This document shows, one piece after another, positions 36,451 to 48,151 of a DNA stretch of 64,000 nt. The position numbers were made by a program, and so were the translations under genes. Each line of letters opens with the position of its first letter. Position 1 is the first letter of the stretch. This DNA is from Cephalopachus bancanus (lineage: Eukaryota; Chordata; Mammalia; Primates; Tarsiidae). A model generated the notes under the pieces. That model saw only the letters and a program-made list of their open reading frames with translations, did not search any database and was not told the origin of the DNA. The DNA lies in NCBI GenBank assembly GCA_027257055.1, contig JAPVLO010000182.1, forward strand, positions 7,440,001-7,504,000, given 5' to 3'.

Positions 36451-36677
36451 TCATGTGCCCTCACTACCATCCTGAATGTTCTGAGTCCTACCAAAATCTA
36501 AAGCGTGCTCCTGTAACCGAGGGCAGGACACGGGGGAAGCGGAACAGTCTGGACCCCTCTCTGCCAGGCCCTCATTTCGATGAAGCTGTGGTGACTCAAG
36601 GAGCGGCTGCTGGGAGCAGGGAGGCTGAGGCAGGCCTAGTTCTCTGCTTACGTTCCACAGAGGCCGCTGCAGTGTTT
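36451..36677 (-). CDS. LRIG2: LRIG2 terminal coding exon with stop codon (probably exon 18)
   Basis: The coding part of the last exon reads ETLQRPLWNVSRELGLPQPP and later LESPQLHRNEGLAER. It ends FGRTQNIQDGSEGT before TGA at 36,451-36,453. The acceptor is TTTCTCAG; the first two bases complete the split Glu codon. This exon is less conserved than the rest: several positions differ from the human sequence as I remember it, while the final NIQDGSEGT is kept. No nonsense or frameshift is seen. Confidence 0.94.
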
Positions 36678-37340
36678 CTGAGAAAGGAGGACAAGAATTA
36701 TCAGCGGAGACTGGAAGTTCATTAATTTTCCAAAACTTAATGTCCTTTTAACCAAATTCTCAAAGAAATTAAGATGTTCAATGTTCCTGAATAAGGATGT
36801 TGTGATCGAACATACACTTGCCACCTTCTTAACCACAACAAAACAAAAATTGGAACATGGTCTTTCAAATCTGGAAGCTAACCTAATATTTACTGAGCTC
36901 ATGCACTTTCACCTGTTATTTTAGTGCTTCTGCTGCTACAAAAAATTAAAAATAAAGCTCTGTAGTCAGGTGGAAAAGAACTACAAGAGGTTTAACCTTG
37001 TCTATATTATAATGAAAGTTTCATGATATCTGGCTAATAATCGTTGATTCTGTGCAGCCACGACATCTTTAAATATGTCACAAAATTGTCTTCCACCTTC
37101 TAGCATGTCAATAATTCAGCAAATAATAACCAAAAGCAGCTATATTAAATCAGATTATCTGTACTTTGGTTTTAAAAATATGCATTTCTCATTCTTACTT
37201 ATTGTAGTGGTGAGCTATTTTCCCAAAGACTGATTATAGAAAGTTGTATTAACTTCATGGAGTACATTTTTGAAAAAGCTGGCCAAACATTATAGAAACA
37301 AACACCCAGAAACAAAAATAAAACCCATGTGAAAAGAAAG

Positions 37341-37477
37341 CTGGCCAGGTGCAGTTGCTCACGCCTATAATCCCAGCACTTTGGGGGCCAAGGTGAGAGG
37401 ACTGCCTGAGTCCACGGGTTTGAGACCAGCCTGGGCAACCTGGCGAAACCTCATCTCTACAGTAAGAAAAAAAAAAT
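37341..37477 (+). repeat. Alu left arm only
   Basis: GGCCAGGTGCAGTTGCTCAC to CTCTACAGTAAGAAAAAAAAA; a free monomer with its own A tail. Confidence 0.85.
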
Positions 37478-37518
37478 AGCAAAGCTGTGCAAAGGAACTG
37501 AAATATTGCATTTCTTGG

Positions 37519-37818
37519 CCAGGTGTGATGGCTCATTCCTATAATCCCAGCACTTTGGGATGCTGAGGCGAAAGGATTGCCTGAGCCCATGGGTTTGAGA
37601 CCAGCCCAGGCAACTTGGCGAGACCTTATCTCTACAAAAAAATCAAAAAATTAGCTGGGCATGGTGGTACATGCCTGCAGTTTCAGCTACTTGGAAGGCT
37701 GAGGTGGAAGGACTGCCTGAGCCCAGCAGGTTGAGGCTGCGGTGGCCGTGAGCATGCCACTGCCTCCAGCCTGGGTGACAGAGTGAGTCTCCTACTCAAA
37801 AAAAAAAAAAAAAAAAAG
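37519..37818 (+). repeat. Alu, full length
   Basis: GGCCAGGTGTGATGGCTCAT to an A18 tail; about 40 bp downstream of the free left arm. Confidence 0.9.
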
Positions 37819-37869
37819 GAAAAGGAATCCAAGCCGGGGTTGGGTTTCTTCACTTTAACATGTACATGA

Positions 37870-38000
37870 GTAAGCCAAGGATCTGGACGAAGTACAGATT
37901 CAGAGTCACCAGGACTGGGGAAGGACCACAGCTCTGCACCTCAACAAGCTCCTGGTGATGTTCTGGTCCACAGATCACGCTGAGTACAAGAAGCGAGAGC
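37870..38000 (+). repeat. MER5A-like DNA element fragment
   Basis: GTACAGATTCAGAGTCACCA and CAACAAGCTCCTGGTGATGT recall the hAT MER5A core. Diverged. Confidence 0.35.
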
Positions 38001-39088
38001 ACCCCAGGTGAAGAATGAGCAGTGGGCAAGCCCAACACTCTCTCAATTGCTACTTCCTCACTTATGGACCAGATTAAAAATTAAGGCGTCCTTAAAGTTA
38101 GGAAGAAGATTGACTGCATTTTTGGTTCTTTTTAAATGCTTTCTATATAGCTCTTCTATGACATGCAAAATTGATTTAGGGTTGGTGCATTTCATTCATG
38201 AATACTGATTGTAAAGATAAGAGACCAACTTCAATAACAGGACTTTTCTCTGGCCTGTGCCCTTTTTAAAAACCTTTAAGAGTTGGTCTCTTAAAAACAG
38301 CGGAGCATATCTCAAGTCCCACGTTAGATCATCTACTCCTTCCAGAACCATCCATCAAGTACCACTGTCTACTGTGCCTTCCTCTGTAAACCTGTGGCTC
38401 TCACTCCCTACCCTATTTCCAGTGCTCTTCCAGGTCAGGTAGACAGGAAGATGAGAGCTGATGAGACACCTGGATAGACAGGCAGACATGCTCAGTATCC
38501 TTCATGGTCTATAAAGAGTTTTATTTCAAATACCAAGTTGCTGCCAAATTCCTAATCTACACAATATAATGTGTATTTCTTTTCCTGGGCCATGTGAGAC
38601 AGAGGACACTACCCCAAAACTGCTTCCCGCTTATGGCCCTGGTCATACCTCATAGGAGAAAGAGAACTCATATCGGGTGATGCTGAGATTAGATATTTAC
38701 CTGACAGAACAGCAGCCAAAATATTAAAAAATTGTCTCAGTAAAATCCTTCACCAAATTATGTCCAAATTATATTATTTAAATAAAGATGGAGGAAAAAA
38801 TATTAATACCCTATATGAAACCTTTTCAAAGCTTTTTCTGTATGGCCTCTGAATTTTCAGTAGTATGATCCTGTGACTCCCACAAAAGTTGTTTGTGTCC
38901 TGCAGATGAAGACTTCTTTGTAACTCTAATATGTAAAAATCTCTGGCTCTAGTTCATACCAGTGAACAGTGGCCAATTACTCCAGTAAGCCAATTTGTTT
39001 GCTTCCTGTCAAGAGTACTACCATATGACAGAAGGGAAAGTCAATTAGGTGAAAGTAAAAACAAACAACAAAAACATGTAGCCCTTAC
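38001..39088 (-). other. LRIG2 intron, unique part
   Basis: Mostly A/T-rich unique intron, no repeats recognised and no exon signature. Confidence 0.6.
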
Positions 39089-39379
39089 CACTGCTCATCT
39101 GCGTGGGGGACGACTTCTTTTCACTTATCCTCTCGTGGCTGGAGGGAAAAGCAGACAGCTCTCTGTCTGCTGATGACACAAGGCTTTCCAGGGCAGCGGC
39201 ATCTTGGGGAGGATGTGTTAAATACATCTCTCGGGGCATCTGGACCATGAGGCTGGACAGTGTCTGATCCAGAACATCCTCTTCGGCAATATAGGTGTAT
39301 GGACAGTACTCTCGGGTCCTGGAGTAGATGTTGGCATTGTCGTAGCAATCTGAGCAGATCACCCGGGTGCCGGTGCCAC
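39089..39379 (-). CDS. LRIG2: LRIG2 cytoplasmic exon (probably exon 17), 291 nt
   Basis: The exon begins GTGTRVICSDCYDNANIYSR and continues through REYCPYTYIAEEDVLDQTL, then ALESLVSSADRELSAF, ending SPTQMSSG. The CSDC pair and several tyrosines (NIYS, YCPYTY) are notable but no defined enzyme motif is present. Acceptor CCTTAG, donor GTAAGG, phase 1 both ends. Read-through past the donor would reach a stop soon after VFTFT. Confidence 0.95.
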
Positions 39380-39479
39380 CTAAGGACAACAAGGGAAATA
39401 ACCCAAATGTCCTTCCATTAAGAAATTAGTGTTGCCAATCGTCAGCTTCCAACAGCTGTCATCATCATCACTGCTCGCA

Positions 39480-39690
39480 TTTACTTTAGAAGCCAGGTGA
39501 AGTTTCAAGCTCTTTCTGTGAACTCATTTAATCCTCACCACTACTATGAGGTAGGTGTTATTACGACCCCCACTTTACAGATAGGATCACTACAGCACAG
39601 AAAAGTTAAGTAACTAGACCAAAGTCATACTGCCAGAGTAAGGAGCAGAAATCTGAACCCAGCCATTCTGGCTCCAGAGCCCATGCTCTT
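39480..39690 (-). repeat. MIR, well preserved
   Basis: AACTCATTTAATCCTCACCA, CTATGAGGTAGGTGTTATTA, ACTTTACAGATAGGATCACT and TCTGAACCCAGCCATTCTGG in full antisense MIR order, about 100 bp upstream (in transcript sense) of the 39,379 acceptor. Confidence 0.85.
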
Positions 39691-40289
39691 GAAGACCACA
39701 TGGCACCATCTCTGTCCAGCCTGGACAAGTCATGCTCAAATCAAGGGAGCCAAGGCAAGGCTGGCCCTGTGCTGCAGAACACACACTTGGCGTAAGACAC
39801 TAAAGCGGAGAACAAGGAGTTACGGTGACTTAACTTCAGGAAGGCTCGTGTTCCTGTCACAAGCCAAGAGGTTAAGTAATAACAGTGGCTAAAAGTATCC
39901 TTGGAGAAAGCCTCTGACAGTGGAGAGTCCTGCTAACAAGTGTACAGCTGACCAAAGTAAAGGTGTAATAATGAGCCTCCTGGACAAGGGTGTGCTTTGA
40001 AAACTGAACGATGAATGAGATAAGAGAGAGTGAGAAATATTTCCCACAAATTTCAAAGAGTATAAACTTTAAAGGATTCCTTTAAAAGTCAGAAATGCCC
40101 CTTTCTTCCGTGAAAAGCCAAAGTAAAATCCAATTTATCCACGAGATAGAAAAGTAGACAAAGAAGATACCCAGCCTTAAAAAATCTCTGAAGAAATAAA
40201 GGAAACCTTTCGCTTGCATGGCATTTGGAGCACCACAGGATCTGCCGCAGGATCTGGGAGAACCGGGGGCAGTGCTTTGCATGCTTCTT

Positions 40290-40420
40290 TGTTTTAAAAT
40301 GAGGAAACTAAGACTCAGATCTGAAGTGACTTGTCCATGGTCACAGAGCTGAAAAGAGGAAGAACTAGGAATCAAACTCAATTCTTCTACCCCGCAATTC
40401 ACCTCCTGGTGCTCTGTCAC
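40290..40420 (-). repeat. MIR
   Basis: GAGGAAACTAAGACTCAGAT and GTCCATGGTCACAGAGCTGA in antisense MIR order. Confidence 0.75.
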
Positions 40421-40512
40421 TCCCTGTAGCAGTGAGGGTGGGAAAAGGGTAGCGGGAGGAGAGGCAGTGTTGAGATGTCAGGTTCATTTAATAAGGGAAC
40501 AAGTGACATCTC

Positions 40513-40678
40513 TTTTTAGAGATGAAGTCTCACTATGCTGCCCAGGCTGGAGTGCGGTGGCTACTCACAGGCACAATCATGGTGCACTACAACCGCAAAC
40601 TCCTGGCCTCAAGCGATCCTCCCACCTCAACCTCCCAAGTAGCTGGAACTACAGGCATACAACACCACATCTCGCTTC
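40513..40678 (-). repeat. Alu monomer
   Basis: TTTTTAGAGATGAAGTCTCA to CACCACATCTCGC; a single arm with a duplicated ACTCACAGGCACAATCATGG segment. Confidence 0.8.
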
Positions 40679-41072
40679 TAGTTACCCTTTAAGTTTCACT
40701 GAATATCTAGCTATTAGACAACAGGAGAAATCAACCTCCCTTGAATGTGGTCTAAAGGATGCTCATGAGTGCAAAGGGCCAGAGACACCTGAAGAGTTTC
40801 CAGAACACTCTCTTCCTATAATAATAGAAGTTTGGCAGCCTCTGCTATGTACTGCAATCCCTTGCTGAAAGATGACGCATTTCTCCTTTCTGTAAGATTT
40901 TCTTTTCCCTTTAAGACTTCAGTCAATTTTCATCCATTTTGCATAGAGCTAAATGTTTTCACTGAATATCTTACTTTAAAATATTGCTTCTGGTTAATAG
41001 AGAAACTACACACTAAAAAACAAACTCAGCAGGACAGGCTGCACCTATAACCACCAACCACAGCACCCTTAC

Positions 41073-41222
41073 CGTCAGGGCCTTTGTGCAGGTACCCGTT
41101 GGCAGGAGGCATGAGTTGCTGGTGACTGCCCGCCTCAGAGCTGCTGTAGCCTTCCTGTGGCTCAGATAGTGTTCCTTGGGAAGACAGGTAGCTGGGAATG
41201 TCTGCAGGCAGATTGAGCTCCT
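41073..41222 (-). CDS. LRIG2: LRIG2 cytoplasmic exon (probably exon 16), 150 nt
   Basis: The exon encodes EELNLPADIPSYLSSQGTLS followed by EPQEGYSSSEAGSHQQLMPP and ANGYLHKGPDG. The IPSYLSSQGTL block is, from memory, the best conserved cytoplasmic segment across LRIG1-3. Acceptor TTTTACAG, donor GTAAGG, phase 1 both ends. The tail has no catalytic domain; it is rich in Ser, Pro and Tyr. Confidence 0.95.
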
Positions 41223-41771
41223 CTGTAAAAGAGACACCTGTAACCCTCAGGTGAAGTCTGGCAGGTGACACCAACACTCAGAAGATTACTTGGCAAACAT
41301 ATTCCGCTTTGACATAAGCCAGGAAAACAGCAGGTCCCTGGGGCTCCAAGAGCTCTGAGCAGTCCCCTAGAACTACTTCTCACCGGAATTCTTCTCTAAG
41401 CTCCATTTAAAAGTATGGCCAGAGGTTTCTTTTGCCCATTCCAGTTCTAGTATGTCTCCCTTTCTTTTCCCTCTTCTTTCTCTAATAACCTTTGTTCCAA
41501 AACTTTGAGAAAAAAAAAAAGGATGACCAAAAGAAACAAAACCTATAGGTTGAAATCCTCTCTACAGGCACACTTCACAGTCTGTCTACTGGAGGTCTTC
41601 TCTTGCAGAATTTCAGGGTGAGGGATGTCAATGACTGACCTCAATTATCCAGGCTTACAGTCAGGAAAAACAAACAAACAAAAACACAACTGGTCTCAGT
41701 CATGAGGGCTCAGAAAAACTTTCTTACACCACATACCAGGTAACGTATCACAGCTCCCCAGCTTTCTGGTT

Positions 41772-41885
41772 GTTTTTTTTTTTTGAGATGAAGTCTCACT
41801 GTGTTGCCCAGGCTGGCCTCTAACTCCTGGACTCAAGTGATCCTCCTGCCTCAGTCTCCTGGGAAACTGGGACTACAGACGCTTC
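41772..41885 (-). repeat. Alu fragment
   Basis: T14 tract, GAGATGAAGTCTCACTGTGT; stops at GGGACTACAGACG. Confidence 0.8.
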
Positions 41886-41892
41886 AGCCTTT

Positions 41893-42184
41893 GATTTTTT
41901 GAGTCAGATCTCACTCTGCCACCCAGGCTGGAGTGCAGTGGCACGATCATGGCTCACTGCAGCCTGAACTCCTGGGTTCAGGTGATCTTCTGCCTCAGGC
42001 TCCCAAATAGCTGGGACTGTATACGAGCACCATGTTACCCTGCTCATTGGTTTTTTTATTTTTCGTAGAGATGAGATCTTGCCATGCTGCCCAAGCTGGT
42101 CTCTAACACCTAGCCTCAAGCGATTCTCCTGCCTTGACTTCCCAAAGTGCTGGGATTACAGGTGTGAGCTGCCACACCCAGCCA
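41893..42184 (-). repeat. Alu, full length, adjacent to the 42,268 splice donor
   Basis: TTTGATTTTTTGAGTCAGAT to TGCCACACCCAGCC. It ends 84 bp from the exon boundary and is in sense orientation to LRIG2. Confidence 0.9.
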
Positions 42185-42267
42185 CAGTCTTTTATATTTT
42201 ACAGCAAATCCTACACTACATTCTTGACTCAAGTACAAGTCATAGGTGTCACATGGATACCACTCAC

Positions 42268-42717
42268 CTGTGTTTGTGATACTATAGTCTTCATTTTTCT
42301 TTCTCATGTGGTAAATAACAATAACCCAGATCAAAGAGGTGCCCACAACACAGCAGACCACAACAATGATGACAATGCCAACTGTTGTCCAGCCATCATC
42401 TTCATGCCCAATGCTACTCTGGGAAGAGTCACAATTTGGGGACGAAATGACATTTAGGTAAATGTGGCCACGTTCTGTCCCAAGGGTGTTAGACATGATA
42501 CAGGTGTATTTCCCAGCATCTTCCAGGCCAGCGTCTACAATGATGAGAAGCTGGTTGGCTGCAGCAAAGAAGTGTCGCTCTGTCACCAGTAGCGGCCCGT
42601 CATCTTTCGTCCAGTTGAGGCGAGGAGCAGGACTCCCTCCAGCGATGCACTGTAGCACTGCAGTCTCACCTCGGGCGACTGTCTTATCCTCCAGGGGCCT
42701 AATGAATGAGGGTGTCT
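42268..42717 (-). CDS. LRIG2: LRIG2 Ig-like domain 3, transmembrane helix and tail start (probably exon 15), 450 nt
   Basis: The exon begins ETPSFIRPLEDKTVARGETA and carries the third Ig domain, with cysteines in VLQCIAGG and KYTCIMSN, tryptophan in RLNWTKDDG, and DAGKYTC. A juxtamembrane segment with one cysteine (SSPNCDSSQ) follows. Next is a hydrophobic helix of about 23 residues (VGIVIIVVVCCVVGTSLIWV) and the basic stop-transfer HMRKK. The exon ends SITNT in the cytoplasm. Acceptor CTGGTAG, donor GTGAGT, phase 1 both ends. It is the largest internal exon in the window. Confidence 0.96.
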
Positions 42718-42719
42718 CT

Positions 42720-43039
42720 ACCAGGAGAAAAAAACAAGGTAGGTAGTTTTACGCCCTAACTCCTATTGAATTAGACCAATAAGGGTATGATGAAGTAAGT
42801 ACTTTCATAGACTTAGGGGGGGATTAGAAGGCAATGTCTCAGAAAAACAGAAACCTCAAAAAAGCCTAAATCTTACCACATTAATACCACCCTGGTCAAA
42901 CTATCCTAAGAAATTCAAAGATGTATACACAAAGATGTATATAATAAGTCAGCTATAATTTTAAAAAATAAAATATCTAAAAATATAGCAGAAAAATGAT
43001 TATAATACAGTAACATGATGTTTTATGAAGACTAAATTG
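42720..43039 (-). other. Unique intron DNA
   Basis: A/T-rich; nothing recognised besides the polypyrimidine tract of the 42,717 acceptor. Confidence 0.5.
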
Positions 43040-43170
43040 TTTTATTTTTTGTAGAGACAGGATTTCACAGTGTTGCCCAGGCTGGTCTCGAACTCCTAGC
43101 CTCAAGCAATCCTTCTGGCCTTGGCTTCTCAAAGCGCTGGGATGACAGGTGTTAGCCACAATATCCAGCA
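43040..43170 (-). repeat. Alu left arm
   Basis: TTTTATTTTTTGTAGAGACA to CACAATATCCAGC; single arm. Confidence 0.8.
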
Positions 43171-43177
43171 TGAGGAC

Positions 43178-43443
43178 CTTTTTTTTTTTTTTTTTTTTGA
43201 GTTGGAGTCTCACTCATGGCCACCACAGCCTTGACCTGTTGGCCTTAGGCAATCCTTCTACCTCAGCCTTCCAAGTATCTGAACTACAGACGCATGTCAC
43301 CACACCTGGCTAATTTTTAAAATTTATCATAGAGATGAGGTCTCGCCAAGTTGCCCAAGCTGGTCTCAAACCCCCAGGCTCAGGCAATCCTCTTGCCTCA
43401 GCCTCCAAAGTGCTGGGATTACAGGCTGAGCCATTGCTCAGCC
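43178..43443 (-). repeat. Alu with 3' deletion
   Basis: T19 tract then GAGTTGGAGTCTCACTCATG, skipping the CCCAGGCTGGAGTGCAGTGG block. Confidence 0.88.
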
Positions 43444-43544
43444 AACATGGGGACTTTTTAATGACAGGGCCTCGTGATGAAACAATGTGAAATGAAAAAA
43501 TGCAGGAAAACACAGGTGTACTTAACTACATAAAAATGGGGGAA

Positions 43545-43831
43545 GCCGGGCTCGGTGGCTCAGCCTGTAATCCCGCGCTTTGGGAGGCTGAGGTGAGTGA
43601 ATTGCCTGAGCCCGCGGGTTCGAGACCCGCCTGGGCAGCGAGACCTCATCTCTACAATAAATCAAAAAATCAGCTGGGCAGTGGCGCATGCCTGTAATTC
43701 CGGCTACTCGGAAGGCTGGGGCGGAAGGATCGCCGGAGCCCAGCAGGCCGAGGCTGCGGTGGCCGGGAGCGGCCACTGCACTCCAGTCTGGGCGACAGAG
43801 TGAGACTCCAACTCAAAAAAAAAAAAAAAAA
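43545..43831 (+). repeat. Young Alu (derived subfamily), plus arm of inverted pair
   Basis: GCCGGGCTCGGTGGCTCAGC start, GGGCAGCGAGACC, nearly all CpGs intact, A18 tail. AAAAATGGGGGA / AAAAATGAGGGA flanks. Confidence 0.95.
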
Positions 43832-43870
43832 TGAGGGAAAAGGGTCTAGAATAAATATGCTAAAATCTTT

Positions 43871-44158
43871 TTTCTTTTTTTTTTTGAGTTGGAGTCTCAC
43901 TCGGTCGCCCAGACTGGAGTGCAGTGGCCACTCCCGGCCACCGCAGCCTCGCCTGCTGGGCTCCGGCGATCCTTCCGCCCCAGCCTTCCGAGTAGCCGGA
44001 ATTACAGGCATGCGCTACCATGCCCGGCTGATTTTTTGATTTATTGTAGAGATGAGGTCTCGCTGCCCAGGCGGGTCTCGAACCCGCGGGCTCAGGCAAT
44101 TCACTTACCTCAGCCTCCCAAAGGCACGGGATTACAGGCTGAGCCACCGAGCCCGGCT
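43871..44158 (-). repeat. Young Alu (derived subfamily), minus arm of inverted pair
   Basis: ATATGCTAAAATCTTT and ATATGGTAAAATCTTT flank it. It is nearly the reverse complement of the Alu 39 bp away, with the A tails facing each other. Confidence 0.95.
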
Positions 44159-44672
44159 ATATGGTAAAATCTTTAACAGCATTTGAGTGACTTCCTGACT
44201 TCCCCTACCTTTCCCTAATTTTCTGTATATCTTTAATTTTTAAAACAATAAACTACTTATTTTTATCATTATATAAGTAAACAATACAAGTCAACAAACT
44301 TAAAAAAAAACCTAACATCTAGAAAAATGGAGAACTAGAAAGTAGAATTTGCCTTGGATTTGAGTTCTATGAAGAAAAGTATTCTGATAAGAAGATAAAA
44401 ATCAGGAAAAAGTTTTAGAAAAAAAGGTATTTTACCAGAACATAGGATTAAGAGGCTCATATTGGAAGGAAAACAGAAAATCTAGTAGGAAAACAGATCC
44501 ATCTTTTTTTGTGTTAAACTTTTTTGAAAAATGAACTAGGAGGAAAGACATTAAACTGCCTTAGGTTCTGTGTGAAGTCATAAGTGGAGCACTATTACAT
44601 GGCTGGGACACGTCTAAGAAAAACCGTGAAACTCTCGATAGAAACTCAATGAGCAGTTAAAAAAAAAAAAAA
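44159..44672 (-). other. Unique A/T-rich intron DNA
   Basis: No repeat or exon recognised. Confidence 0.5.
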
Positions 44673-44949
44673 GTTGCTGGGTGTGGTGGCTCATGCCTGT
44701 AATTCCAGCACTTTGGGAAGCGGAGGCAAAAGGATTGCCTGAGCCCAGGGATTTGAGACCATCCTGGACAACATGGTGAGACCTCGTCTCTACAATAAAT
44801 CAAAAAACGTAGCCGGGTATGGTGACACACACCTGTAGTTTCAGCTACTTGGAAGGCTGAGATGGAAGGATCCTGTGCCCAGCAGGTCAAGGCTGCAGTG
44901 GCTGCACTCCAGCCTGGGTGACAGAGTGAGACTCCAACTCAAAAAAAAA
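44673..44949 (+). repeat. Alu, full length with small deletion
   Basis: GCTGGGTGTGGTGGCTCATG to A9; the right arm lacks about 15 bases before CACTGCAC-type text (CAGTGGCTGCACTCCAGCC). Confidence 0.88.
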
Positions 44950-45244
44950 GTCTAATGTTAAATAAAAACCTTACAGAGGGAGACATTAAAGGATAAGCTG
45001 ATAAAGGAATCTGAATTTCCAATCCACGTGATGAAGGCCCCTAAACAAGTGCCCTGGGCATTCGCCCACATTTATCTGATCCACAATAATATCCTGGGCA
45101 GACCTGCATAAAATGGCAAAATAAAATAACAAAGACATAAGAATAACAATGGTCATCTCAGAATTATTTTTCTTGCTCTTTAAGACCAAGAATATCCCCT
45201 AAGAGGCGCCAACAAAAGCCAGGCCTATGAGCCAGCAGACATAC

Positions 45245-45526
45245 CTAGCACGGTGAGGGAGGCATTCGCCGAGAGGCCTCCTGCTGTGTTCTGTGCCATG
45301 CAGCTATAGATGCCCATATCCTCTATCTTCACACTGGCAATGAAGAAGACATCATCTTCGGGCATGACATGCATGCGTCTTTCTCGAGCCGCAGGAAAGT
45401 CCGTACCACCGTCTTTCTGCCAGGAAATCTGAGGTGCAGGGTGCCCCTCGGCAGCACATTCCAGTCGGGCCATGGCACCAGTGCGAATAGTGAGATCCAT
45501 TGGAGTTTTCAGAAAAGATGGCATCT
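45245..45526 (-). CDS. LRIG2: LRIG2 Ig-like domain 2 exon (probably exon 14), 282 nt
   Basis: The exon encodes the second Ig-like C2 domain, starting [17 protein letters not shown]. The conserved cysteines are in RLECAAEG and IYSCMAQN, the core tryptophan in QISWQKDGG, and the signature DMGIYSC precedes the F strand. It ends [12 protein letters not shown], with one glycosylation motif (NAS). The acceptor is GGAACAG and the donor GTATGT. Symmetrical phase 1, 94 codons counting the split one. Confidence 0.95.
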
Positions 45527-45849
45527 CTGTTCCAAGAAAGATCACCAAAAGAGTGTGGGCAGGGGAAAAAAATACATGTACACGCATACAAATACTAAGA
45601 GTCTAGCAGGCAAATATCAATGGTAGAATGCTCCATTTCTTTAAGGAGACATGCTCCCTGGATTGAGAGTGAATATGGTTCTGGTGGCCATCTTTTCTCC
45701 CAGAACCTCAGAGCATTTGGAGCACGGTGGCGGCTAACTCTCCTAAGATGCACAATACACCTGATCATCTGATGGAAACAGAGAAAGCAAAAGCCACAAG
45801 CTTTCTGAACTCCCTATCTTAGAACCTCGTATCTACTATGATGCCCTCA

Positions 45850-46168
<319 letters not shown>

Positions 46169-46855
46169 AACACGTAAAGAGTGCTTCCCAAACTAATATC
46201 CACAAAGCTGTCAAGGAAGCTATATGCTTAAAAAATTAATGCTTTCAAAAATCTCATTAAAAAAACATGAAAGACACAAGTACATATTTCAGTTGGACAG
46301 AGGGCTAAAATGTTGCAGTTATTCAATTTGATAGGCAATAGTAAATCAAGCAATTTGGAGAATTTTTTAGTCACAAAGAAGAGTATTAATTTCAGAAATG
46401 AATTTGTGTGACTACATTTAGACAATGGTAATGATCACCTAACCCAGAAATGTCCTAAATATTCCCAGTTACTAGAAAGCACACTGGGAATAAATTTCAT
46501 AGTTCTCAGGGGAGATTTATGGTTCTGGAAAGAAAACTCAGAATTTCAAAAGCATAAACAGCTGTGAAAGTAGCGTACCTCCTAGGGCCGAGGGATTTAC
46601 CCCTCAACTAAAGACTCCTACCTTTCAAAGATCAATTAGAGACAGTAAGTGGGCGGCCTGACTAATCAAAAAATCCCACCCACTCAATACCTTATCAAAA
46701 CCTGAAAGACAACAATAATAAGACTCCACCCCATCAAATGTCAGGTTTACCTTAAATTTGTCAAGTGATACAAAAATTGAACATAGAAAATCTTCTAAAC
46801 TTAAAAAAAAAAACAAAAAAAAAACCACCAAAACCCAAAGAGCACACTTCCTTAC
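46169..46855 (-). other. Unique A/T-rich intron DNA
   Basis: No repeat recognised apart from the A-rich run at 46,802-46,824 next to the Ig1 donor. Confidence 0.5.
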
Positions 46856-47176
46856 CATTCACAGTCAGTTTGGCTTTCTGAGAATAATTGGAACCAAAGT
46901 GATTAGTAACAATACACTGATAGTTCCCTTCATCTGTGAAATTCACATTGAACAGATGTAAGATACTAGTATGTTCTAGAGCTTCTCCAGCTTGCTGCCG
47001 AAAGCGAACAAAATTCTCAATATCCACGTCATACAGGATTTCACTGTCTTTGCGCCACACAGTGGACATGGGTGAATCACTGCTGCTCACTACACTGCAG
47101 GTCAGGGTCACGTTCATGCCTCTTAGAGCAATTGTGGTTTCAGGATGGATCCTTATCTGTGGTTTGAGAAAATCAT
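46856..47176 (-). CDS. LRIG2: LRIG2 Ig-like domain 1 exon (probably exon 13), 321 nt
   Basis: A single exon carries the first Ig-like C2 domain. The B-strand cysteine is in NVTLTCSVV, the core tryptophan in STVWRKDSEILY, and the F-strand motif reads DEGNYQCIVTNHFGSNYSQ. Three N-glycosylation motifs are visible (NVT, NFT, NYS). The acceptor is CCCCTAG and the donor GTAAGG. Phase 1 at both ends makes it a symmetrical, shuffleable Ig module. An A-rich tract lies directly downstream of the donor. Confidence 0.95.
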
Positions 47177-47857
47177 CTAGGGGAAAAAAAATGCAGGGGT
47201 CGCCAAGTCAGTTTTTAAAATTTCTGCTTCTTTAGATTCAATTTTAAAATAAATACCGTGAAAGTGTATGTTGTGCTTCCAAAGTGGCACATTAAGGCCA
47301 GAAGAAGCCACAGAACTAAGGTTCCCTGCTGAAAGATGGGAAACGAGGCCCAGAAACGCCGAGTGGCGTCTCAAAGACGCGAAAGCAGGAGCAGAGCCCA
47401 GGCGGGAGCTCAGCTTTCCTGACTGCAGGACCAGCACGCTTTTCGCTGTCCTTTACTGTCTGTCACCTGTGTGCTTAGAATATACTGGAAAGAAAGAGAA
47501 ACCTTATATTGGAGTTTCAAGACAAGTTCCAATTCCATTACCCCTTGTATATATGTATGTGAGACATACAGAAACATATATATTACCATTATCCTTTCTG
47601 TGTCAATACAGAACATGGTGATTATGAACTATATTTCACAGGGAATACCCAATCATAAAACAAGTTACTTGCAATACCTTGTATGTGTGCTATATATGTG
47701 TATAAGTGTTACCCAAAATAGTGAAAAATTCTAAAGATGTCAAATGCCCAACTGAAGATTGGCTTAAAACTGGTAACAAAACATAGATTCAAAAGTAATA
47801 ATAATAATATTATTGGGCTATCACAGAGAAGCAGGCGCAAGAACTCTTTTATTTTTA
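47177..47857 (-). other. Intron with a MIR-like relic and unique DNA
   Basis: GGGAAACGAGGCCCAGAAAC near 47,338 is MIR-like in antisense. The rest is A/T-rich with TATATGTATGTGAGACATAC. Confidence 0.45.
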
Positions 47858-48151
47858 TTATTTTGGGAGTCAGGGTCTTCCTCTGACACCCACGCTAGCG
47901 TGCAGCGGCACAATCACGGCTCACTGCAGCCTTAACTTCCTGTGCTCACGCAATCCCCCTCTTCCTCAGCCTCCCAAGTAGCTGGGACTACAGACGCATA
48001 CCACCATACCCAGCTACTTTTTTGATGTTTCTGCAGAGACAAAATCTTGCTAGTGATGCTGGACTGGTCTTAAATTCCTGGGCTCAAGCGATCCTCCTGC
48101 CTTAGTCTCTCAAAATGCTGTGATTACAGGCATGAGGTACAGCACCCAACC
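47858..48151 (-). repeat. Alu, full length, old
   Basis: GGGAGTCAGGGTCTTCCTCT to CAGCACCCAACC; heavily diverged. Confidence 0.88.
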
